A stretch of DNA of 64,000 bases from Geodermatophilus aquaeductus (GTDB lineage: Bacteria > Actinomycetota > Actinomycetes > Mycobacteriales > Geodermatophilaceae). Below the pieces are notes generated by a model that saw only the letters and a list, made by a program, of their open reading frames with translations, was not told the origin of the DNA and searched no databases. Shown in pieces: positions 17,441 through 26,197 of this stretch. The position numbers and the translations under genes were made by a program. The stretch spans positions 744,001 to 808,000 of the forward strand of contig NZ_FXTJ01000001.1 in the NCBI RefSeq assembly GCF_900182545.1, written 5' to 3'. Each line of letters starts with the position of its first letter. The stretch's first letter is position 1.

Positions 17441-18289
17441 TCAGCCCTCCACGACCTCCAAGAAGCGGCGCAGGGTCTCGACGAAGACCTCCGGCTGCTC
17501 GGAGTGCACCCAGTGGCCGGCGTGCTTGACCTTCACCAGCCGGGTGGAGGGGAACAGCTCGTCCATCCGGGCGCGGTCCTCGGGCAGCACGTAGTGGCTC
17601 TTCGCGCCGGCGATCCAGAGCACCGGGCCGTCGAACGTGGCACCCGGCGGCGGGTCGGGGAAGCCGCGCAGCTCGCCGAGGTCGCGCTCGAGGGTCTCCA
17701 GGTTCAGCCGCCACCGCCAGCGGCCGGACCCGACACCTTCGCGGACCAGGCTCTGCAGCAGGAACGACCGCACCATCGTGCTCGGCACCGCCTCGCGCAG
17801 CGCCCGGTCGGCGTCCTCGCGGGTGCGCAGCGCGCCGAGGTCCACCGCCCGCATCGCGGCGATGTAGGCGGCGAAGGGGGAGGCCTCCTCGTGCGGGTCG
17901 TCGGTGCGGCCGTCGGTGAGCGGGTACTCGACCGGGGCGATGTCGACGACGACCAGCGCCCGCAGCAGCTCGGGCCGGCGCAGCGCCAGCGTCATCGCCA
18001 CCTTGCCGCCCATCGAGTGCCCGACCAGCGTCACCGGCTCGCCGAACGACTCGAGCTCCGCGGCCACCAGCTCGGCCATGTCCCCGTAGTCGACCCGGTC
18101 GGTCCACGGCGAGTGCCCGTGGTTGGGCAGGTCCAGCAGCGTCACGCGGTGCCGGTCGGCCAGCCCCTTGGCCGCCGTCGTCCAGTTCTTGCCCTGGCCG
18201 AACAGGCCGTGCACGAAGACCACCCGCGGCCCGGCGTCCCCGACGGTCCGCGCGGCCAGCCGCTCGTCGGAGGGTGCATCGGCGGTCAC
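17441..18289 (-). CDS. Alpha/beta hydrolase (YbfF-like esterase)
   Basis: A 282-residue single-domain alpha/beta hydrolase. The oxyanion-side motif is VFVHGLFGQGKNW, the nucleophile elbow is GHSMGG, and the catalytic His lies in KHAGHWVHSEQP near the C-terminus. The stretch VVVDIAPVEYPLTDGR resembles YbfF/ABHD11-type esterases acting on short acyl esters or thioesters. The start is GTG at 18289. It is divergent from the helicase gene. The native substrate is unknown. Confidence 0.9.
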   Translation of the reverse strand: MTADAPSDERLAARTVGDAGPRVVFVHGLFGQGKNWTTAAKGLADRHRVTLLDLPNHGHSPWTDRVDYGDMAELVAAELESFGEPVTLVGHSMGGKVAMTLALRRPELLRALVVVDIAPVEYPLTDGRTDDPHEEASPFAAYIAAMRAVDLGALRTREDADRALREAVPSTMVRSFLLQSLVREGVGSGRWRWRLNLETLERDLGELRGFPDPPPGATFDGPVLWIAGAKSHYVLPEDRARMDELFPSTRLVKVKHAGHWVHSEQPEVFVETLRRFLEVVEG

Positions 18290-18358
18290 CCGGCGATTCC
18301 ACCAGATCCCCGGCGTCCGGCGACCTACCGTGCCCGGGACGACGGGGGAGGTCCCACC

Positions 18359-20065
18359 ATGCCCGGACGGCGCCGCGCCGCCACCACCACCACGCGACGG
18401 ACGACGACCCGCCGCCGCTCGCCGGCCCGCAGGCCCGCCGTCCCCGACCTGCCCACCGCGGGCCCGGGCGAGCGGGTGTGGGTGCTCGCCGTCCCGTTCC
18501 GCGCCCCGGCGCCCGGCGCGGTGTGGCACGCCGGCCTGCAGGCGCACGTGTGGGTCGGCGCGCAGCTGCCCCCGGCGCTGGCGCCCTACGACCCGCCGCC
18601 GCACACCCTCGAGCGCTTCCTCGAGGACGAGCTCAACGAGACGCCGCGCCCGCTGCCGGAGGCCCGGCAGCTGGTGCCGCGCGAGGAGCAGTGCACCGGC
18701 GCGGAGGCCGTCGTCGCCTCGGCCGCGGCCGGGCACCGGGTGTTCCTGCTCGGCGACGACCCCGGCGTCGGCAAGACGGGCACCGCGGTGATGGCCGCGC
18801 GGGAGATCTGCGAGTTGCGCGGCGGCGAGCGCGTCCTCGTCGTCGCCGACCGCCCGGCGGCGATCACCCTCCCGCACTGGACCCGCTCGATCGGCGGCTT
18901 CGGTGACGGCGGCCTGCGCTGGTGCGTCACCACCTGGGACCGGCTGGCCAAGGTGGCGAAGCTGTCGTTCGACGTGGTGATCGCGGACGAGGCGCACATG
19001 GTCCGGCACACGACGACGCAGCGCTGGAAGCACTGGAAGGCCGTCTCCGGTGCGGCCCGCGCGACGGACGTCCCGTTCGTCATCGCGGCGACCGCCACCC
19101 CCGCCCACACGCCGCTGGAGCTGCCCTACCTCGCGCCGCAGTTCGCCCAGCGGCACGGCGAGCCGCTGCGCGCGTGGGCCGACCTCCCGGCCAGGCTCGC
19201 CGAGCACGGGTTCCACGTGGAACGCGGCCGCTACGGCTGGACCTGGACCGAGGACGCCGACCGACGCCGCGCCGACCTCGCCCGGCTGCAGGCCTGGCTC
19301 ACCGACGGCGACCCGCCGGCCACGCTGCACCGCCCGGCGCCGTGGGGTCCGGTGTCGGTGACCGGCACGCCGGTGGCGCTCACCCCCGCCGAGCAGGCCG
19401 CCTACGAGTCCGGGTGGCAGGAGTTCCGCGCCGAGATGCAGCTGGCGCGCCGGTCCCGGCAGAGCGCCCGCGGGCGGGCCGCCCTGCTGCGGTTCCGGCA
19501 GAAGGCGGGGCTGATCCGGGCGCAGGCCACCGTCGACTGGGTGCGCGCCCAGGTCGAGGCCGAGCGGCAGGTGGCGGTGTCGGTCGAGTTCGTCGAGACC
19601 GCCGCCGACCCGATCCGCGAGGCGCTGCAGGACTCCGGCATCGCCGTCGCCTGCATCTACGGGCGCGACCGGTTCGACGTCGAGGCCGAGCGGCTGCGCT
19701 TCCAGACCGGCGCCGCGCCGGTGTGCGTGTTCACCGTGACGGCGTCGATCAGCCTGCACGCCGGCGAGCTGCTGCCCGGCGGCACCACCGCCTCGACGAC
19801 GCCGCGGGTGGGCCTGTTCCACCAGCCGCGCTTCTCCGGCATCCAGGCCCGCCAGGTCACCGGCCGCACCCACCGCGACGGGCAGGTCTCGCCGTGGCGG
19901 GTCGCCTTCGCCGAGCACACCGTCGAGGAGCAGGTCGCCCGGGTGATGGTCGAGCGGCTGGCGGTCAGCGGGTCGACGGCGGGCGCGGACACCTCCGCGC
20001 TGCAGGAGATCGCCGAGCTCCTCGACGCCGACTGGCTGCCGCCCGCCGCGCTGACGGAGGGCTGA
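18359..20065 (+). CDS. SF2/SNF2-like DEAH helicase, phage-type
   Basis: A 568-residue superfamily 2 helicase. An Arg/Thr-rich basic tail (1-30) is followed by an unusual N-terminal region (about 40-100). The ATPase core has Walker A GDDPGVGKTGT with Lys139 and the DEAH box at 210-213. The C-terminal lobe ends with motif VI QVTGRTHRDGQ, as in compact Snf2/Rad54-like helicases of actinophages. Motif III is AATATPAHT. GGGGGAGG upstream of ATG 18359 is a good ribosome site. No neighbouring phage gene is present, so it is either a domesticated gene or a stand-alone repair/remodelling enzyme. An exact parS-like site lies inside at 19210. Confidence 0.87.
   Translation: MPGRRRAATTTTRRTTTRRRSPARRPAVPDLPTAGPGERVWVLAVPFRAPAPGAVWHAGLQAHVWVGAQLPPALAPYDPPPHTLERFLEDELNETPRPLPEARQLVPREEQCTGAEAVVASAAAGHRVFLLGDDPGVGKTGTAVMAAREICELRGGERVLVVADRPAAITLPHWTRSIGGFGDGGLRWCVTTWDRLAKVAKLSFDVVIADEAHMVRHTTTQRWKHWKAVSGAARATDVPFVIAATATPAHTPLELPYLAPQFAQRHGEPLRAWADLPARLAEHGFHVERGRYGWTWTEDADRRRADLARLQAWLTDGDPPATLHRPAPWGPVSVTGTPVALTPAEQAAYESGWQEFRAEMQLARRSRQSARGRAALLRFRQKAGLIRAQATVDWVRAQVEAERQVAVSVEFVETAADPIREALQDSGIAVACIYGRDRFDVEAERLRFQTGAAPVCVFTVTASISLHAGELLPGGTTASTTPRVGLFHQPRFSGIQARQVTGRTHRDGQVSPWRVAFAEHTVEEQVARVMVERLAVSGSTAGADTSALQEIAELLDADWLPPAALTEG
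19210..19223. promoter_or_regulatory. parS-like palindrome, exact copy 2
   Basis: GTTCCACGTGGAAC occurs inside the helicase coding sequence, where it encodes part of GFHVE. It is identical to the copies at 10219 and 54154. Sites within genes are normal for parS. Confidence 0.7.
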
Positions 20066-20071
20066 GCCCGG

Positions 20072-20674
20072 TCAGCGGCGGGGCAGCGCGCGCCCGTCGG
20101 GGAGCGTGCGGCCGGCCAGCAGGGCCACCAGCGCACCGCGGTCGGCGCGGACGGTCTCGCCGCTGCCCCGGCTCCAGTCGGCGTCGGTGGCCTCGAGCCG
20201 GACGCCGGACAGGTCGACGCCGAACCACGCGCCCTCACTGGCCGTGACCGCGTCGAGGACGGCGGCCACGGCCTCGTCCGGGGCGACCGGGGACCGGCCC
20301 AGCGCGGCGGTGACGTCCAGGGAGTGGACGACGGCGTGGCTCAGCGCGCCGGTGGCGCCACCGCCCGGGGGCTGCCACGCGTGCAGCACCGGCGAGCGCA
20401 GCGCGTCCAGGAGGACCGCGGCCGGCAGCGCGGCGTCCCGGGCCGCCACGGTGTCGGACAGGACGCCGAAGTCGCCGCCGGCCGCCGCCATCTCGGCGCC
20501 GAACTGCTCCGGCGACAGCCGCGCCGGCATCGTCACGTGCGCCACCACGTGCCGGACCTGCCAGCCCGCGCACAGCGTCGCGGCGTCCCAGGTCCCGGGC
20601 TCGGCGTCCAGGACGTCGGCCAGGCCCCCGTACGTCCGCCCCACCCAGGCCGCCACCGCGTCCCCGTCGCTCAT
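20072..20674 (-). CDS. Maleylpyruvate isomerase-family (DinB-like) protein
   Basis: A 200-residue protein of the mycothiol-dependent maleylpyruvate isomerase/DinB superfamily. It is seen from LCAGWQVRHVVAHVTMPARLS, the four-helix metal-binding start, HAVVHSLDVTAALGR, and a C-terminal sterol-carrier-like tail (DRGALVALLAGR). The His residues of RHVVAH and HAVVH are candidate Zn ligands. GGAGGA lies just before the ATG at 20674. Family members use mycothiol as cofactor, in keeping with an actinobacterium. The substrate is not inferable. Confidence 0.82.
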   Translation of the reverse strand: MSDGDAVAAWVGRTYGGLADVLDAEPGTWDAATLCAGWQVRHVVAHVTMPARLSPEQFGAEMAAAGGDFGVLSDTVAARDAALPAAVLLDALRSPVLHAWQPPGGGATGALSHAVVHSLDVTAALGRSPVAPDEAVAAVLDAVTASEGAWFGVDLSGVRLEATDADWSRGSGETVRADRGALVALLAGRTLPDGRALPRR

Positions 20675-20822
20675 CGCTCCTCCTCCACCGCCCGGTCCCG
20701 GGCGTCTGCAGGGAGACGCGCGCCGGGTGCGGAACTCATCGGTCCACCCGTCCGACGGACGTTCCGACGTGAGCACGGGCGACGGACCGGCCCGCCGGAG
20801 GCTCGGCAGCCTGCCGGGGGCC

Positions 20823-21251
20823 CTACGCCCCCGGGACGGCGCGCGTGCGGCGGACGGCCGATCCGTGCAGGAAGCCGGTGATCCCGAGGACCACCAGGCC
20901 GTCGAGGGCGTGCAGGCCGCCCCAGAACGCGCCGTCGTCGGCCAGTGCCCGGAACAGGCTCTGGCCGACGACCAGGAGCAGGAGGAGCACCAGGGCGAGG
21001 ACGACGTCGCGGGTGCCCGCACGGGCGAGCAGGGCCAGGACGACGACCACCAGGGCCAGCGCGGGGAGGACGACGAACCCGTTGGTCAGGTGGGCGTCGA
21101 AGCCGCCACCGAAGGCGCCGAGCCCGGCCAGGAAGAACTGCACCACGAGGTCCACCAGCAGCAGGAGCAGGACCCACCGGTGGGCGACCGCCGCGCCGTG
21201 CCGCCACCCGCCCGTCGTCCGTGCCGTCGTCGGACTCCCGGACACGGTCAT
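20823..21251 (-). CDS. DUF6220-like four-helix membrane protein
   Basis: A 142-residue membrane protein with four hydrophobic segments. The first contains LLLLVDLVVQFFLAGLGAFGGGFDAHLTNGF, and the last includes GGLHALDGLVVLGITGFLHG. The two His residues (DAHLT, GLHALDG) at helix ends match the pattern of DUF6220-type proteins, which look like cytochrome-b-like four-helix bundles. It starts at ATG 21251. No operon partner is present; the function is unknown and haem binding is only a guess. Confidence 0.75.
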   Translation of the reverse strand: MTVSGSPTTARTTGGWRHGAAVAHRWVLLLLLVDLVVQFFLAGLGAFGGGFDAHLTNGFVVLPALALVVVVLALLARAGTRDVVLALVLLLLLVVGQSLFRALADDGAFWGGLHALDGLVVLGITGFLHGSAVRRTRAVPGA

Positions 21252-21332
21252 CTGCGGCCTCCTGTCGGGTGCCCCCCGCCAGGATCGGACCCCGGTGCCC
21301 CACCGTCCAGAGGGGCGGCCGCGCCCGGCCGC

Positions 21333-21338
21333 TAGCGT
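21333..21338 (+). promoter_or_regulatory. -10 element TAGCGT, leaderless start
   Basis: TAGCGT ends 6 bp before the GTG at 21345, the spacing expected for a leaderless transcript. No ribosome-binding site precedes this start. Confidence 0.5.
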
Positions 21339-21344
21339 GCTCCC

Positions 21345-21719
21345 GTGATCTTGATCGCGGTCGTGGGTGTCGTGGTCCTCGCGGCGCTCGCCGTCTTCCA
21401 GCTCGCACTGGTCGGCGGAGCGCCGCTGGGACGGTTCGCGTGGGGCGGGCAGCACGACGTCCTGCCCGCGCGGCTGCGCGTCGGGAGCGTGGTCTCGATC
21501 GCGATCTACGGGGTCGTGGCCGTGGTCCTGCTGCAGGCGGCCGGTGCGTACCGCGCCCTGCCGCGCGGCCTGGTCGACGTCGGCATCTGGGTCCTGACCG
21601 GCTACTTCGCGCTCGGGGTGGCCCTCAACGCGATCTCGCGCAGCCGGCCCGAGCGGCTGGTCATGACGCCGGTGGCGCTGGTGCTGGCCGTCGTCTGCCT
21701 GGTGCTGGCGCTCGGCTGA
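21345..21719 (+). CDS. Four-helix membrane protein
   Basis: A 124-residue protein made almost entirely of four membrane helices with short loops (ILIAVVGVVVLAALAVFQLALVGGAPLGRFAWGGQHDVLP; RVGSVVSIAIYGVVAVVLLQA; VDVGIWVLTGYFALGVALNAISRSRPER; LVMTPVALVLAVVCLVLAL). The pattern GAPLGRFAWGGQ and the late NAISRSRPER motif recur in uncharacterised actinobacterial and Bacillus membrane proteins. The GTG start at 21345 appears leaderless. No function can be assigned. Confidence 0.82.
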   Translation: MILIAVVGVVVLAALAVFQLALVGGAPLGRFAWGGQHDVLPARLRVGSVVSIAIYGVVAVVLLQAAGAYRALPRGLVDVGIWVLTGYFALGVALNAISRSRPERLVMTPVALVLAVVCLVLALG

Positions 21720-21725
21720 CGGCGG

Positions 21726-22553
21726 TCAGTGCAGGAACGCGGTGACCGCCCGCTCCGCCCCGGCGGGGAGCGTGTGGTGCGTGGCCCCGGGCAGGGGCAC
21801 GACCGTCGCCCGCGGCATGACCTGCGCGGCGGAGCGGGCCACGCGCCGCGGGTCCTGGGCGCGGCCGTCGGCGGGGACGACGACCAGCGTGGGCACCGGA
21901 AGCGCGCCCAGCCGCGCCGCGTCGGGACGGCGGGTGCGCACCGGGGCCGCGGCCGGGACCTCCGCGCCCGCGGCCGCGACGTCGAGCCACGCGCCGTCCA
22001 CCGGCCGGCCGCCGGTCTCCCAGCGCACCAGCGCGCGCATCCGCTCGGCCGTGGGCCGGGTGAGCAGCGGGACGGCGTGCAGCAGGTAGCCGGGGGAGAA
22101 GCCGGCGAAGGTGGTCGTCGGGTCGAGCAGCGCCAGCCGCCGCACCCGGCCGGGGCGGTCGAGGGCGAAGGTCAGCGCCTGCCACCCGCCGTAGCTGTGC
22201 CCGGCCAGGTCGACGGCGCGCAGGCCCAGGCCGTCGAGGACCTCCTCCAGCCAGTCGGTGACGTCGTCGGCGGTGGTGAGCGGCGTGGTCGCGGGGCTGC
22301 GGCCGGCGTCGCCCACCGGGTCGAGCACGTGCACCCGGCGGACGGCGGCCAGCAGCCGCATCGCCCCCGACCAGGCCAGCGCGGTGGCCCCACCGCCGGG
22401 GACGAGGACCAGCGGGGGAGCCGACGCCGCACCGCTGACCAGCACGTGCGTGCGGCCGAACCGGGTGCCGACCTCCCGCGACCGCACCGGTACCGGCCAG
22501 CGGGCCAGGGCGGCGTCGTAGGCGGTGTCGAACGCCGCCCGCCGGTCCGCCAC
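21726..22553 (-). CDS. Alpha/beta hydrolase
   Basis: A 275-residue alpha/beta hydrolase with VLVPGGGATALAWSGAM (oxyanion region), the nucleophile elbow AGHSYGGWQAL, Asp in VVPADGRAQDP, and the catalytic His in PGATHHTLPAG. It is similar in layout to actinobacterial haloalkane dehalogenase/carboxylesterase-like proteins but lacks a diagnostic cap motif. GTG at 22553 starts the frame, 56 bp from the divergent dinB. The substrate is unknown. Confidence 0.88.
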   Translation of the reverse strand: MADRRAAFDTAYDAALARWPVPVRSREVGTRFGRTHVLVSGAASAPPLVLVPGGGATALAWSGAMRLLAAVRRVHVLDPVGDAGRSPATTPLTTADDVTDWLEEVLDGLGLRAVDLAGHSYGGWQALTFALDRPGRVRRLALLDPTTTFAGFSPGYLLHAVPLLTRPTAERMRALVRWETGGRPVDGAWLDVAAAGAEVPAAAPVRTRRPDAARLGALPVPTLVVVPADGRAQDPRRVARSAAQVMPRATVVPLPGATHHTLPAGAERAVTAFLH

Positions 22554-22609
22554 GGCCGGAGCCTGCCGGGTGCGCGACGGCGCGGCAACGGACGGGGAGA
22601 ATCGGCAGC

Positions 22610-23953
22610 GTGCGGCGGGAGGCGAGCGTCCTGCACCTGGACCTGGACGCGTTCTTCGCCGCCGTCGAGCAGCGCGACAAGCCCTCGCTGCGCGGCCGGC
22701 CGGTCGTCGTCGGCGGGACCGGCGGGCGCGGCGTCGTCGCCACGGCGTCCTACGAGGCCCGCGCCTACGGGGCGCGCTCGGCCATGTCGACGGCGGAGGC
22801 CCGGCGCCGCTGCCCGTCCGGGACGGCGTTCCTCGGTGGCCGGTTCGGCGCCTACCGGCGGACGTCGGACGTGGTCATGGAGCTGCTGCGCGAGCTGTCG
22901 CCGCTGGTGGAGCCGGTCAGCATCGACGAGGCCTACGTCGACCTCGCCGCCGCCGGCGGCCACGACCTGTCCGTCGACGGCGTCACCGCGCTGGCCCGCG
23001 ACCTCAAGGCGCGCATCGCCGAGGCCACCGGCGGGGTGACCGGCTCGGTCGGCATCGGCAGCTCCAAGCTCATGGCCAAGATCGCCTCCGACCTCGACAA
23101 GCCCGACGGCCTGGTCGTCGTCGCGCCGGGCACCGAGCTCGACGTGCTGCACCCGCTGCCGGTCACCCGCCTCGGCGGCGTCGGCCCGGCGACGGCCGAG
23201 CGGCTGCGGCAGGTCGGCGTCGCCACGGTGGCCCAGCTGGCGGCCAAGTCGCTGCCCGACCTCGTGGCGCTGGCCGGCCGCGCGCACGGCACCGGGCTGT
23301 ACCAGCTGGCCCGGGCCGACGACGACCGGCCGGTGGTGGCCGAGCGCGGGGCCAAGTCGGTGTCGCAGGAGTCGACCTTCGAACGCGACCTCACCGACCT
23401 GTCCGAGCTCAACCGGCTCATCGACTCGATGGCCACGCGGGTGGGCGAGCGGCTGCGCTCCTCGGCGCTGTCGGGGCGGACGGTGACGCTCAAGCTGCGC
23501 CGCTACGACTTCACCACGATGACCCGCTCGCAGACGCTGCCCCAGCCGACCGACGACGCCCGCCAGGTCGCCTCGATCGCCCGGCGGCTGCTCGCCGAGG
23601 CCGGCACCGGCGGCGGCCTGCGGCTGGTCGGCGTCGGCGTCTCCGGGCTGTCGCAGTACGCGCAGGGCGACCTGTTCGCCGACGACGACGCACCGCAGGA
23701 GGCGACCGAGGCCGTCGTCGAGGAGCCGGCCGCACCCGAGCCGCCGGCCGACCGCCGGTGGTGGCCGGGGCAGGACGTCGTCCACGACGAGCTCGGGCCC
23801 GGCTGGGTGTGGGGCCGCGGCCTGGGCCGGGTGACGGTGCGCTTCGAGGGGCCGCTGACCGCGCCCGGGCCGGTGCGCACGCTGGCCGCCGACGACCCCG
23901 CGCTGCACCCGGGCGACCCGCCGGACTGGCGCCCGGCGACGATGGGGGCATGA
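22610..23953 (+). CDS. dinB: DNA polymerase IV (Y-family)
   Basis: A 447-residue Y-family translesion polymerase. Catalytic acids are in HLDLDAFFAAVE (Asp near the N-terminus) and SIDEAYVDL; the thumb/HhH region has RLGGVGPATAERLRQVGV. A beta-clamp-binding pentapeptide QGDLF is at 352-356. The last 90 residues form an extra actinobacterial C-terminal module with WWPGQDVVHDELGPGWVWG and VTVRFEGP, resembling the UvrD/PcrA-like Tudor fold. The GTG at 22610 follows a weak GAGAAT element by 7 bp, so it may be leaderless. No LexA box is visible upstream. The methyltransferase gene overlaps its stop. Confidence 0.94.
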   Translation: MRREASVLHLDLDAFFAAVEQRDKPSLRGRPVVVGGTGGRGVVATASYEARAYGARSAMSTAEARRRCPSGTAFLGGRFGAYRRTSDVVMELLRELSPLVEPVSIDEAYVDLAAAGGHDLSVDGVTALARDLKARIAEATGGVTGSVGIGSSKLMAKIASDLDKPDGLVVVAPGTELDVLHPLPVTRLGGVGPATAERLRQVGVATVAQLAAKSLPDLVALAGRAHGTGLYQLARADDDRPVVAERGAKSVSQESTFERDLTDLSELNRLIDSMATRVGERLRSSALSGRTVTLKLRRYDFTTMTRSQTLPQPTDDARQVASIARRLLAEAGTGGGLRLVGVGVSGLSQYAQGDLFADDDAPQEATEAVVEEPAAPEPPADRRWWPGQDVVHDELGPGWVWGRGLGRVTVRFEGPLTAPGPVRTLAADDPALHPGDPPDWRPATMGA

Positions 23954-24540
23954 CGGAACCGAGCGCGTGGGTGCGCATGACGCAGGCCGACCCGGGCCAC
24001 TCGGCCGCCTACGTCCAGCGGTTCCGGACGCTGGCCGAGCAGGGCATGGACCTCGTCGGCGAGGCGCGGCTGGTCGACGCGATGCTGCCGCGCGGCTCCC
24101 GGGTGCTCGACGCCGGCTGCGGGCCGGGCCGGGTCGGCGGCCACCTCGCGTCGGTGGGGCACGACGTCACCGGGGTCGACGTCGACCCGGTGCTCGTCGA
24201 CGCCGCGGAGCAGGACCACCCGGGCCCGCGCTGGCTGGTGGGCGACCTGGCCGAGCTCGACCTGCCCGACCGCTTCGACGCGATCGTGTGCGCGGGCAAC
24301 GTCGTCACGTTCCTCGCGCCGAGCACCCGCGGTGAGGTGCTGCGGCGGTTCCGCACGCACCTGGCCGAGGGCGGGCGGGCCGTCGTCGGGTTCGGCGCCG
24401 GGCGGGACTACGCCTTCGACGACTTCCTCGACGACGCCCGCGCCGCCGGGCTGGAGCCCGACGTGCTGCTGTCGAGCTGGCACCTGCACCCGTTCACCGC
24501 GGAGTCGGACTTCCTCGTCGCGGTGCTGCGCGCCGCGTGA
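23950..24540 (+). CDS. Class I SAM-dependent methyltransferase
   Basis: A 196-residue small-molecule-type methyltransferase. Motif I is VLDAGCGPGRVGGHLA, the acidic residue binding the ribose is in VTGVDVDPVLV, and motif IV is FDAIVCAGNVVTFL. It overlaps the dinB stop by 4 bp (ATGA), so it is cotranscribed with the polymerase gene. There is no sign of a nucleic-acid-binding appendage. The substrate is unknown, and the pairing with dinB may be only positional. Confidence 0.9.
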   Translation: MTEPSAWVRMTQADPGHSAAYVQRFRTLAEQGMDLVGEARLVDAMLPRGSRVLDAGCGPGRVGGHLASVGHDVTGVDVDPVLVDAAEQDHPGPRWLVGDLAELDLPDRFDAIVCAGNVVTFLAPSTRGEVLRRFRTHLAEGGRAVVGFGAGRDYAFDDFLDDARAAGLEPDVLLSSWHLHPFTAESDFLVAVLRAA

Positions 24541-24546
24541 ACCGGC

Positions 24547-24810
24547 TCAGCTGACCTCGGAGAGCCACCCGACGACGCGCAGGTCGCCGTCGAGGTGGAC
24601 GACGAGCGTCTGGCCGTCGGCGCCGCGCAGGTGCGCCTCGAACAGGCCCGCGCCGTCGACCTCGAGCCACTCGATCGTCGCGCCGGGGTGGTCGGCGAGC
24701 GCCGCCGCGGCCACCTCGACGGCGACGTCGGCGGTGAGTTCCGGCGGCAGCGTCCGGCGCGGCGTGCGGACCCAGGCGTGCCGGCCGACGGTCTCGGTAC
24801 TCCGGTACAT
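24547..24810 (-). CDS. Small PepSY-like hypothetical protein
   Basis: An 87-residue protein without signal peptide or membrane helix. The stretch VAVEVAAAALADHPGATIEWLEVDGAGLFEAHLRGADGQTLVVHLDGDLRVVGW has the helix-strand-strand pattern and spacing of a PepSY-like domain, which often regulates peptidases or binds small ligands. AGGAGG stands 6-8 bp before the ATG at 24810, a strong ribosome site that supports a real gene. Function is unknown. Confidence 0.78.
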   Translation of the reverse strand: MYRSTETVGRHAWVRTPRRTLPPELTADVAVEVAAAALADHPGATIEWLEVDGAGLFEAHLRGADGQTLVVHLDGDLRVVGWLSEVS

Positions 24811-24912
24811 GGCGGACCTCCTCGCTCCCGCGGCGCCGGTGCGGTGCCGCGACGGGTCCGAGACTCCGGCCCCTGCTGACAGGAACCTGGGGACGCCGTG
24901 CCGGTCGCCTGC

Positions 24913-26094
24913 CTATCGGGCGCCGAGGGCGAGGGTCAGCTCCAGGACGGTCTGGGGGTCGTCGAGGCGCGCGCCGTAGAGGTCGCGCAGCTGCCCCATC
25001 CGGTAGCGCACCGTCTGCGGGTGGACGAACAGCTCGGCGGCCACCTGCTCGCGCCGGCCGTGGTGCAGCAGCCACGAGCGCAGCGTCTCCAGCAGCTTCT
25101 CCCGCGGGCCGGGACCGAGGTCGTCGAGCGGCGCGAGCACCTGGGCACGCAGGTCGGCCAGCGCCTCGCCGTCGGCCCGCAGCACCAGCTCGGCCAGCCG
25201 CACCTCGGTGTCCACGGGCGTCTCGCCCTCGGGGGACAGGCCCAGCTGCAGGGCCCGGAGCGCCCGCGAGTACGACGACCGCGCGCCCTGCCACGGCCGG
25301 GCCGGCCCGACGACGGCGCCGCGCCCGGTCAGCGACGTCAGCAGCGCCGCCCGCGCGAACCCCTCGGCGTCGGGCACCAGCAGCACCGCCCGCTCGGTCG
25401 AGGGCTCCGCGCCCGGCATGTCCTCACCGGCCTGCAGGGTGCGCGCGTCCAGCACCGCCATGGCGTCCCGGGCGCCGGACTCGGGCAGCAGGACGGCGGT
25501 GAGCGTGCGCGGCGGCGTCCAGTCCGCCCGCTCCGCGGCCACGTTGAGCTCGTAGGCGGGCGCCCCGGTGACCAGCAGCTGCGCCAGCCGCTCCAGGTGC
25601 CGCCGCCGCTCGCGGCCGCTGGCGGCCAGGTGGTCGGCGTGGCCGGACGCGCTGGCCGCCGACAGCCGGTCGATGTAGGCGAACACCAGCCCGGCGAAGC
25701 GGGCCAGCGACCCCGCGGGCATGCCGGCGGCCACCGCCGTCCCGCTCAGGTGTTGCCAGGACACCCGCGCGCCCACGCGGTAGGCGGCCAGCAGCGCGTC
25801 CATCGAGCGCCCGGTGCGCGCCTCACCGCGGCCCAGGGAGTAGGCCCCCTCGATCGCCGGGTCGATCGGCCGGCTGGCGTCGACGCCGCCGGCCGACGTC
25901 GCCAGCTCCAGGAAGCCGGCGAGCGCCAGCTGGACGGCGTTCTCGATCTTGCGGCCCATCGGCCCGCGGAACGCCTCCGCGTAGCTGGGCACCTCCACGA
26001 CGATCGCCGCCACGGTGCGCTCGGCCACCGCCGGCAGCTCGGCCAGCACCGCCTCGGCGACCGTGGGCGCGAACGTCTCAGGCTCCGGCGTCAC
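24913..26094 (-). CDS. PucR-family transcriptional regulator
   Basis: A 393-residue regulator. The N-terminal half (residues 10-165) is an RsbRD-N-like helical domain (VPSYAEAFRGPMGRKIENAVQLAL). A central GGDEF-like CdaR region follows, and the C-terminal HTH_30 reads LLETLRSWLLHHGRREQVAAELFVHPQTVRYRMGQLRDLYG. The GTG at 26094 has AGGAGG just upstream and sits inside the palindrome GTCACGTGAC. It faces the reductase/desaturase pair across a 103-bp gap, so it probably controls them in response to a fatty-acid or redox signal. That target is an inference. Confidence 0.88.
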   Translation of the reverse strand: MTPEPETFAPTVAEAVLAELPAVAERTVAAIVVEVPSYAEAFRGPMGRKIENAVQLALAGFLELATSAGGVDASRPIDPAIEGAYSLGRGEARTGRSMDALLAAYRVGARVSWQHLSGTAVAAGMPAGSLARFAGLVFAYIDRLSAASASGHADHLAASGRERRRHLERLAQLLVTGAPAYELNVAAERADWTPPRTLTAVLLPESGARDAMAVLDARTLQAGEDMPGAEPSTERAVLLVPDAEGFARAALLTSLTGRGAVVGPARPWQGARSSYSRALRALQLGLSPEGETPVDTEVRLAELVLRADGEALADLRAQVLAPLDDLGPGPREKLLETLRSWLLHHGRREQVAAELFVHPQTVRYRMGQLRDLYGARLDDPQTVLELTLALGAR

Positions 26095-26197
26095 GTGACC
26101 TCCTCGTGACCTCAGTTGTTCGCCGGGGACAGTATCCAGCCGAACGTTCACGTCGAGAGCACAGGTGATTGCGCTCCCTGCAGGGAACCCTGAGTAC

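Noticed and set aside
18359..20065. Prophage or mobile element around the helicase
   Set aside because: No integrase, capsid, terminase, IS ends or tRNA were found nearby.
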